Source: Harmothoe impar (Eukaryota; Annelida; Polychaeta; Phyllodocida; Polynoidae). From it: a stretch of 64,000 bases of DNA. Below the pieces are notes generated by a model, which searched no databases, had not been told where the DNA came from, and worked only from the letters and a program-made list of their open reading frames with translations. Within the stretch, counting starts at the first letter, position 1. The number at the start of each line of letters is the position of its first letter. The stretch lies in assembly GCA_947462335.1 (NCBI GenBank), contig OX381721.1:37536488-37600487 (forward strand), written 5' to 3'. Below, piece by piece: positions 54,670 to 64,000 of this stretch. The translations under genes and the position numbers were made by a program.

Positions 54670-55493
54670 ATATATTTGCTCTGCCGCACATCTGTACAAT
54701 ACCAAGCACACACCTGTTAGACCAGAGTGTATCACAGAGTAGCATCCACATGTGAGCAGTGCATAATATATATATTTTTATATAAACTGTGCATGTGTGA
54801 CAAATGAGTAATAAGCATCACTGTATTATTTTTAGTCAAATAGTATGCAGTGATGACCTCATATAGCATCAGAACTGAATGCAGAGAGTCTGTCTGCCTT
54901 CTGTGTCCAAATCACCTCATAGCTCCAACAATTCTATGCAGATTCCATGGAATGCAATGCAAATGGCCAACACTTCACCATTATCGCTCATAAATAAAGG
55001 CTGTCATGAAAACGCCTCCTAGTTTTCTTTTGTAATCTGAGTGAAAATTATCATGACAGTGTTCCTTAGAGAACTGTAATAAGGAATAAGGAGCATTTAA
55101 TATCATTAAGTTGGTAATCAGATTTGAGAAGCAGAACTTCCCCTCCCAGACACAAGTCGAGGAAATATATCACACTTCAAGCCAAACTCATGATACAAGT
55201 CAGTTGTAATGATTAGATTTAATTAAATTATACATGTTCCCCTGAAAGCTAAGATTAAAATAGGCTGCTTTTACAGATTGGAAGAATCCTACCTTAAATA
55301 CCATAAAGGGAAAAAGTAGAATGTGGGGTTTCTCCCCTTGATTTTGGGTCAATACTCAGGCAATTGTAGGTTCAACCAGAATATTCAATTTGTGAATATC
55401 TAAACAGTATTTGCAGAAAATGGTTAACCTGTATTCAGGTAGACAAAATGATGAGCTAGGTATAAGTGAATGGGCTTGTATAAAAAACTTGTG
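54670..55493. other. host DNA without a supportable gene
   Basis: No ordered features seen. Confidence 0.5.
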
Positions 55494-56774
55494 TTAAGGA
55501 CGCTCAGCACCCATATTGCACTAAAACGGTTATGAGGGATTCATTCCAAGTACATGTGTTACACCTCTACATATTATACATCATCTGAACGATCTATAAT
55601 ACTTTTATCAAATTCCTTCCATTATTTGGCATTTTCATCGCTGTGGAACGTGAATGGAACAAAAACGTTCCTTTTTATCTTCTTTTCATTTCAACATCAT
55701 TATGGGATTGAAAATGGACATGATTCTTAGGTTTAACTATTTTAAACTGATATTGATGTCAATACCTGGGGTCCTTTTTTTTCTTTTCTTGATATTCCAA
55801 TTATTAAGGCCTACAGAGCTCTTCATAGTTGCATAGTTACTAAACAATAATTGCGGTTGTTGCCGCGTAAAAAAATGCCTCAGGCATTTTTATACGCGGC
55901 AACAACCGCAATTTATCATTAAGCTCAGCACCATAGACATGTGTGTTGCTAGGCAGATAAACAATTAGAATAGCTGTTGCTAGGCAACCAGCTGCCTTAG
56001 CAACAAACCAATAACACCATTGCATTCCTTGCATCCATTTTAGGGGGGTAGGTATGATTATTATCAACCTCAGGACCATGGAAATGTGTGTTGCTAAGCA
56101 AATAAACAATAAGAATAGCTGTTGCTATGCAACCAGCTGTCTGAGCAACAAACCACTAGAACCATTGAATTCCTTGCATCCATTTTAGGGGGGGGTAGGT
56201 ATGATTATCATTAAGCTCAGCACCATAGAAATGTGTGTTGCTAGGCAGATAAACAATAAGAATAGCTGTTGCTAGGCAACCAGCTCTCTAAGCAACAAAC
56301 AAATAGAACCATTGCATTCCTTGCATCCATTTTAGGGGGGGGGGGGTAGGTATGATTATCATCAACCTCAGGAGCATGGAAATGTGTGTTGCTAAGCAGA
56401 TAAACAATAAGAATAGCTGTTGCTAGGCAACTGGCTGTCTTAGCAACAAACCAATAGACCCATTTAATTCTAAGGGTCCATGTTAGTGGGGGTAGGTATG
56501 ATTATTATTAAGCTCAGCACCACAAAAAGATTCAAGAATTTTGTCCAATTTCCATCATATAAGGCTGTTGGAAAAAAAAGAGGCTGAAAATGGAACGTTT
56601 TTGTTCCATCCACATTCCATGGCTAATAAAATGAGAAATAATCGATTCGAAGGAATTCGATAAAGCTATTATAGATGGTTAAATTGATGTATAATATGTA
56701 CAGGTTTAACACATTTCCTTGGAAGTATGCTCCTCTAACTGTTTTAGTTCAATTTGGTTGCTGAGAGTCCTTAA
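55494..56774. mobile_element. TTAA-flanked TIR element with internal 150-bp tandem repeats
   Basis: Both ends are TTAAGGAC, and ~190-bp inverted ends match through 'actaaaac.gttat', 'acatgtgttacacctctacatattatacatca', 'ttatcaaattccttc' and 'tggaacaaaaacgttcc'. The centre (55915-56520) is four copies of a ~150-bp unit containing 'atgtgtgttgctaggcagataaacaat'. TTAA ends resemble piggyBac-type target sites. No transposase, so a non-autonomous element. Confidence 0.72.
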
Positions 56775-59460
56775 GTGAAATATGAAACTTGAAATAATAT
56801 AGTCATAAGGGCCGCCACCAGTCTGTAGCTCCAAGGGGCAATCTTGCCTGAATGGTGAAACCTCCCTTGTTGACTTTCAAACCTGTAATGGGAAAAGCCT
56901 GGGAATGTCCAGGCTTAGCTTTTGTAAAGAATGTGAATTTTCTGCAGGTTTTGTTGATTAGACATGACCATGGCATGTAGGCATTATTTATGTGCTATCT
57001 TTTCAAAGGCAGAAGCAGGCCTTTTTATAATGACCATAACTTTTTTATTACATCATACATTCTGGTTTCATCTCCAGTTCCTCTATGCTGGTTCTATACT
57101 AACCATGCTCATCGAAATCCAAGTTCACACTCAGAGCGGTTCTTACCAGAGCCTTTCCCTTGGAGGATTTTGGAATGAGAGTACACTAGTAGGGTCACTC
57201 TCCTTTATACCTACATTTGACAGTCTATTCCCTTTGAGATATCCCCTCCGACAGCGATGTGGACGCTACTCAGTAGCTGCGTGTTGAGGCAGTGTGTGAC
57301 ACAGAGTGGGGTTCTCATGTGTGAACAGCAGCTGTCAGATACGGTAACCGGGCCCTGTGTGGTAAGTCTATGGGAGCTGACTGTCTGTGAGGCAGCCAGT
57401 CTGTTTGTACTGGTTTGACTAGTTTATCACTGCATGAGTATGGATAGGATCAGCTGTACAGTTGGTAAATAATATCCTGTTCCATATAGCTGGGAAGTAT
57501 TCACATGAATTATTCATGCTAGATACAAAAAGGGAATAATGGATGAGCATTAAAACTTCATGGACATAGATAGTCAGGTCATCAAGACGATAATTTCACT
57601 TAATACTATTTATGGCTATGGCTGAGCCCCATCACATCTCTCTGACATTTTATTGCTTATCACTACCATATCATTCTCATCCATTAACTATATACAACTC
57701 TTTTATTATTTATAGATAACATTAACTTTTTTTATGATTTCAGTTTCAGATTTACTGCATTAAGTTATGATGCATTAATCACACGTTCAGACTTTGCATG
57801 TGAGAAGCCTTTTAACTTTGAACAGTAATGATGTAATAGGAATTAACATTTTCTAATTATCATTGCTACATTCCAGGCACCATTTTCAGCTTATACCCCA
57901 ATATAATCATACATCATGGCTGTAGCAGCAAAGCTGAGCATTATGTCTGGCTGTGTCTGGACCATGAGCCCTTAAGAAGTTTTTTTGTATTTCCCTTGGG
58001 TAGTAGACAGCATAATCCTCCTCCCCTGCCTGGCCGCCCATAAAATACTGGAAGTGTTTTTGGTTTAGGCTGCAGGCAGTAGGTTCAGTGCCTTAGCTGA
58101 TCTGCTATTTGCATCAAATTAAGAAAATTCAGACTGCCTGAGGGTAAGTACATTATCGTGACCACTGCTCTAAATCAATGATGATAATATGCTTTTTTAA
58201 ATGATATCTTTGTGTACATTTTTACTGATGAGAATTTAGCCCCCGCACAGCCCAAATTAAACATTAAAGAATGACTCAGGATGCTGCACCTTGGAGGAGG
58301 CTTCTGAATTATATTAGCACAAATGTATAAAACTGTCTCATAAATGGCTGCTGTAGAAAGTAGGATTTTTGTTTACAGCTTAAACCTTCTACATCTAGAG
58401 GCTTAAAATCATATACTCTCTGGTCATCCATTAAATGAGGGATGTTTTGCAAGATGACTGCAAATTTAACTATTCATAAGCAATTAATAGGAGATCTAGT
58501 AGGATAGGGGACTTAAGCGGGCAGGATGCAATATATTAAAGAATAACTATCCTCTGATATAACAGCTTTTGAGACCTTACTCATTATAAATATTGGATAT
58601 ACATATATGGTTGATTTGTCAACCGGTATTTCATACAGCACAGGTTATAAAATGCATAGATTTAGAGTGAGTAAAAATTGTGTTCTTATCTCTTTCAAGC
58701 TAGAAAGTTTTCTAATGCAATGCTATATCACTATCAGGATTCATATCTGAATGCACCTAAGGCAAAAAATACAATACAGGGTCCATACTATATTGATGAA
58801 TGGGTATGCGCGACCATGCGTAATTTCATTGGTAGAGTAAATTCTGAATACTTGAATTTTATCAACTTCATCTATAGTTGCTCTGCCAGAAGTGCTACCA
58901 AAGCTATAATAAATTGTGTCGATTAGTTCCTCCTCACTCCTGAGCATTATAATCTGTATAATCTACCATGATAGGACAGCAGATTAGTTGCTCCAAGTCA
59001 CATTTGTATAAATCTGACTTAAATCTTGCTGAGAATTGCATTCCATTTGAATAATAAAAACAGTGTTGTGCCTCAATCAATGGATGTTTATGACTTGGGG
59101 AATGAGAGCAAACTCCCAGACCTAATGATGACTTATCTTTTATTACAATCAGCAAAAATTTAAAAGAGAAATAATGAGCCGCAATAGATGCCAGACAGCT
59201 TTACAGACTGGTTGGATTTCTCTTGGGGCTGTTTGAAATATACGTGTCAAGTATAGATACAGACACATCTACTTTTGTCCCATACAGCTGTCCTGGTGTT
59301 TTTATTTCCCATGAAGATAAAATGAGTCATTTTGGGAAAGAAATATGTATATGTGTATATACATTATCACTTTTTATTCTTTTGCAGGGGCTCGGATTAC
59401 TCGTGCCTTGGTGGTAAACCTGCAAGGAGGTGCTACTTGGGTAATCCTACTCCCTCTGTA
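56775..59460. other. host DNA without a supportable gene
   Basis: Several short open frames, none with family resemblance or splice support. Confidence 0.5.
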
Positions 59461-59473
59461 CCATACGGAACCA

Positions 59474-59640
59474 GTAACGTGAGTGGTAGAGCAATAACTT
59501 GGCAAGCAGAAGGCCCCAGGTTCGAGTCCCGGTGTCTCAGAAAACATAATTTTTGGAGAAACCGTGTCCCTCAATCTTTCATCAAAGTCGATCATAACGG
59601 GGTTCAATATTGTCAGGGTGGTCATTCTTCCTTAAAATAC
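59474..59640 (+). mobile_element. tRNA-derived SINE-like fragment
   Basis: 'GTGAGTGGTAGAGCA' resembles a Pol III A box and 'GGTTCGAGTCC' (59519-59529) is a perfect B box at the right distance; the anticodon-arm region 'acttggcaagcagaagg' follows tRNA layout, but the acceptor stem does not pair well. A non-tRNA tail ('gtgtccctcaatctttcatcaaagtcgatcataacgggg') follows, as in a SINE. Not a functional tRNA gene. Confidence 0.55.
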
Positions 59641-62600
59641 ATATGAATATTAGCCTCACTCAAGCATATGTATATATAAATGATATCAGGGTCCAGATGG
59701 AAGGCGGCATTTAGCATTCAGCATAGAAAGGCAGGACCAGAACAGACCAAGCTCCAACTGCCTCAATAAGGGCCTTATCACGCAATGTAAGTGTGGCCTG
59801 TGATTGGCTGAGCTCAGAGCAGCTCACTGGTACTGAGCAGGTCATGAGCTGGTCTAGGTACCCAGGTTAAAGCTAGTACATCCGCTGTGTGGGACAAAAA
59901 AATGGATTTCCCTATAAATGAGTCAAAATGTTCATAAATGATATGTTTGACATCCTATCTATTCCATTCCCCCTAATTCCCTCCTATTTTGCTCTAATTG
60001 GATTTCATTGCCCAAAATATGGTCATTTTGGAATAAAAGTGTGCAATCTTTTATTCCCCCATTGAAAATACACTAGAAAAGCCCATGGTTACGGGACATT
60101 GGATCTCTTTGTGACCTATTGTCACCCATTGATGACATTTAATTGACCTCTCTTCACTAAATATCATACCTTTACAGTATATTGAATACATTTAAGGAAG
60201 ATTTAGAATTTGAAGAAAAATCCGATATACCCACTTTAATGACTCAACGGGAACCAGGACTTCTGTAGTTCCACACAACTTGAGTTGAATTTGCAAATTG
60301 ACCATATATGAACATGATCACCCTGACAGGGTCCTGGCCATGCAAACTCAAAAATGTTTGATTTCTTTATTTTCTTATTTCATTCTAGGAAATAATCTGG
60401 CAAATAAAATTAAATTCTTACCACATTGGGGTTGAGGGAGCAAGTTAAGTTTTCGCTGGGAAAAGGACCTTGGGACCAGTGCAGTTTTCTCCTTATGAGC
60501 AAGGTCTCCTGACAACGAAGTGTATTATGGATCAATTAAGGGTTATTATAAAACATTATTGAATAGAAGGGAAAGGATACATGTTGTCAACAACAGCACT
60601 GTATTGAATTATACAAAATAATATAAGGTCACGCTATTATTGTAGCCATCCCTAATGTAAAATGGAGACAAAAAGGCTAACCTTTTCCTACAATAATAAA
60701 CAGGTTTACAGCAATGCTCATGAATTATTAGACCGCACAAAATGTGATTCCAATAAAGTTTGTAGAGCCACGGCTATGCGAGGTAAATCCAGTCTGCTGT
60801 GTGCAGTCCCAAGATAACCCGGAGGGCAGCATTTATCCCTATGTGGCCTTCTCCCTAAACATATATCAGCAGAAAAACTGTTTCTTGAGGTAATGCCAAA
60901 TTAATACCTGGGGCTGGAATATGTAGGGGTTGGGGGATCACAGGTTGGGTCTTGACTTGTACAGAACGCACAGTTCCTTTTTGCCTCCCTCAGAAGTGCA
61001 AACTTCACTTGCTTTTTTAGAACTGATACCAAGATTAAGGCCCAGACTTCTTAAGGGTTGTAGAGTGCTTAATGCGATGTGCACTTTGAAACAACAATGA
61101 TCTATGAATTATGCCTATATTCGTGACACAATGTAGGGCAGTGACTGCCAAACTCTCCATTCATTCAATTCCTGAACAATGCAAAGCACCTTTACGCGCC
61201 CAATTCGGCAAGAGGGCTCAACAGGACCAAGGATTATATAGGGACAGGACTCCAAGACTCAAAGAAATAACTTAATTGATTACATTGAATTATCATCAGA
61301 TTAAAGTCCAAGGACTGCTCCAACATCCACCAATACCTCCTAGTCACTCATGGGTTTAGGGCTCAGCCCCTGCAAACCTTGCTGGTAGATCCAGGAAGTC
61401 CATATGGGAGGTTGTTTATCTGTATAGAATTGGTGATTGGATACTGGGCAGACAGTTTCAGAGTAACATATTGGATCCAAACCCTGGAACGGCGTAAGTA
61501 GGTCTGGGCAACTTCCTCCATAGGGTTACTTTAATGGGTTTCCAATACTCTGAGGCACCACTGAGTGCAAGTTTGTGTAAACATTCTTGCATTCGTAAAC
61601 TCTAACCTACACAATAAATGCAAGCTTACTATGTGAGTTTCCAGAAAGAATCAATTTGCTGCAGATTTGCCTTTATAGTATTAGGTCAATGACTTCAGAT
61701 TGCTTAAAGCAAAAGTGGTAGCTTGCACATCCAACATTATCAGTATAGGTTAAGCCACTAAAAAGTCAGTGTAAGCAGGATTAGCATATGGGAACAAAAG
61801 AAGACAGGGTTCTTGGAAGTGTAGGTAACTATACATAGCAGGAAACTGGAGTTGTTATTATAAATTAGACAAAGTTTTTCCATCCCTCAGAGGATCCTGT
61901 TCATCTCCACTTGACTGTCCATTGAAAACCAGCCTCATGCAAGGGGTGCATAAAGATACTTTTCCCGTGGACAGTAACATTATTATTAACACTGTGCATG
62001 TCCAGGGAGTCACGAGAGGCATGCTCGCACTTCTCTCCATCCCCGTGTGCCTTATTCTGAGGCTCGAAGCATGGTCTGACACCAATGCTTGATAGGCCTA
62101 GCTCACGCAAGTGCACAGATAAATGTTCCGAGTGAGTCTTGATCAATGTTTTGAGTGAGTCTTGACGCCAGTTTATTAACTTTTTTAATAATTTATTTAT
62201 ATTTCGTGAGTATTACTAAGACTTTAAGATTGAGATTTATTAAAACTTGAATAGGACTGACTCAAAACATTTGTCCATGCACTTAAGTGAGCTAGGTGCC
62301 ATCTGAGACACCAATACTGTGCCTCCAGCTGTAGATGATAAGGAGTGGCTGACTGAGCTCAGGGCATGGCTCTCACAATGAATATCATTACTGAGGCATG
62401 AGGCACTTAAGATTCCTTGTGTAACATGTTCTCTGATAAATTTCTACAAAGTATATGATTTTCTTATCTCAAATGTTTTATCAGAAACATCTGACAAACA
62501 TGCATCAGTTCTAAAATATCTGAAATCCCTGCACTGTACTCTGGTTTAGAAGATATATTTTATAATTAGAAAACTCTTGGGTATCGTTATACCCACACCA

Positions 62601-63235
62601 GCATGTCATCCTAAAGTTGTGAATGCCGTGCACAAATATTTATTAACTGACTCTCAAACTTTCTAAAAGCACTTCGCAAACAAATCGCTCAGGGAACAAA
62701 GGAGGCACCCGCAGCTTTACATCATACCTCTATAGTGGATGTTTTCGCCATGACTAGAACTTCGTGTTTATTCTGCCGGGATTCATTTATATCATTGTGT
62801 ACATTTAAAACATTTTACTCAAAGCAGCAGGGCCTACCGTGTCAGATTAGATTTACAAATTCCTGTTTGTACTTGGTGATTTCTATTTTGATATGATTAT
62901 TTGGACATGTGGAAAAATATAACATCACTGGGAGGGGAAATTACCCATCAACACTCACATATTTTACATATTGAATGGTCATAGTTGGAAACGCTGATGA
63001 TCATCTGTGAAGCCTTGGGATTCATGCACATCTTCACAGTCAAAAAGTAAATCTATTACCTCAACATGGAAAGTCATTGCCCAATTTGAATTGCTATTTT
63101 TCTAATTATGGAGAGTAGTAGATATCCTACATTTAGAGGTTCATCATGTGAGTATCCTTCATTGGCCAAAATGACGAACTTATATTCAAAAAAGCAAAAG
63201 GCTCACTCTCACCAAACCAGTGCAACTAAAAAAGT
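59641..63235. other. host DNA without a supportable gene
   Basis: No ordered features seen; AT-rich with occasional short direct repeats. Confidence 0.5.
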
Positions 63236-63960
63236 GACGTACATGATCGGCGGACGTACATGATCGGCGGACGTACATGATCGGTGACGTACATGATCGG
63301 TGACGTACATGATCGGTGACGTACATGATCGGTGATCTATTGACTGCCCTACCCTTTCTGAAGATAATAAAACATAAATAAACCTTACCAACGTGTACAT
63401 ATGATGTGTGTATACGATGTGTCTCTTGAAATGTAATATGTTAGCAATGTATAGATGCGACTATTAAGGTCATTTTTCATGGCATTTTAATACTGATCAT
63501 GTACGTCATGTGACGTACATGATCGGTGACGTACATGATCGGTGATTTATTGACTGCCCTACCCTTTATGAACATGATAAAACATGAATAAACCTTACCA
63601 ACGTGTACATATGATGTGTGTATTGAAATGTTATGTGTTAGAAATGTATAGATGAGACTATTAAAATCATTTTACATGACATTTCGATCCCGATCATGTA
63701 CGTCATGTGACGTACATGATCGGCCATTATTTATTGACTGTCTTAATTACCCTTTCTGACCATATATAAAACATAAATCAATCATAGCAAGGTGTACATA
63801 TGTTGTAGGTCTAAATATGTATAATCATAGACATGTGAAGCAGTGGGTAATGAGGAAATGTTACATGACATTCCAAGCCGATCATGTACGTCATGTGACG
63901 TACATGATCGGTTACACATTGAGCCCCCCCCCTCCGGCCCCTATAAATATTTTGGGAGGT
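63236..63960. repeat. ~190-bp satellite with a 34-bp palindrome
   Basis: Begins with six copies of 'tgacgtacatgatcgg' (63236-63335). After that a ~190-bp unit ('ttattgactgccctacccttt...aaaacat.aataaacctta.caa.gtgtacatatgatgtg...') repeats about three times, each ending in a palindrome whose halves are CCGATCATGTACGTCA and its complement around TG. The array runs almost to the end of the window. Confidence 0.85.
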
Positions 63961-64000
63961 TTTTTTTTCTAATAAACTCCCCAAAGATACATTACAGCCT

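Noticed and set aside
59474..59540. Functional tRNA gene
   Set aside because: A and B boxes are present, but the acceptor stem does not pair and a non-tRNA tail follows, so a SINE fragment is more likely.
63236..63335. CRISPR-like array of 16-bp units
   Set aside because: No distinct spacers and no cas genes; the units are head-to-tail tandem repeats in eukaryotic DNA.

Overview
The window is metazoan genomic DNA, AT-rich and full of repeats. Genes use GT-AG introns, TATA boxes and AATAAA signals. There is a LINE reverse-transcriptase fragment, a solo-LTR-like element, several MITE or foldback elements and a tRNA-promoter SINE-like piece. It looks like an invertebrate, but I cannot name the species from sequence alone.

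The main object is a complete Polinton/Maverick (adintovirus-like) element at 2265-34753. It has ~630-bp terminal inverted repeats starting AGTAGTGTATAG and an exact 6-bp target duplication TACCTT. Left to right it carries a spliced + strand gene with a PC4-like single-strand-DNA-binding domain, a spliced proline-rich gene (-), and a five-exon + strand gene for a predicted LRR-type single-pass membrane protein whose introns hold two C2H2 zinc-finger cassettes. Then comes a compact intronless block on the - strand: double-jelly-roll major capsid protein, basic core-like protein, penton-like minor capsid protein, DDE integrase with chromodomain, a 448-codon disordered protein, a conserved 110-aa protein, packaging ATPase and protein-primed DNA polymerase B. 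A small spliced coiled-coil gene lies next to the right TIR. No adenain-type protease is visible.

The polymerase gene is split by a second, nested element of 9,779 bp (21233-31011). This element also starts AGTAGT, has 82-bp terminal repeats and an exact 6-bp duplication (CGTGTG). Taking out the insert and one CGTGTG copy leaves one open frame of 1,797 codons (stop included), so the insertion looks recent and the host Polinton was probably intact beforehand. The nested element has no integrase, capsid or ATPase. It keeps a decayed ~1-kb polymerase relic, a gene for a poly-alanine protein with two death-fold domains, and two copies of an unrecognised 260-codon gene in ~1.7-2 kb inverted arms. 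Its ends are packed with motifs matching host transcription-factor sites: CRE, ETS, CArG, TCAAGGTCA and an octamer on the left; CACGTG, ETS and E2F on the right; CCAAT on both. I read it as a non-autonomous Polinton derivative that carries apoptosis-type cargo, is mobilised in trans, and has parasitised an autonomous Polinton by hitting its replication gene. This is the best candidate here for an undescribed system.

The flanks (1-2258 and 34760-64000) hold no complete host gene that I can support. They contain a 2.47-kb foldback element built from ~63-bp repeats, a TG...CA solo LTR, a 3-copy MITE family, an 18-bp minisatellite, a LINE fragment, an exon-like zinc-ribbon ORF, two more TIR elements and a palindrome-bearing satellite at the right end.
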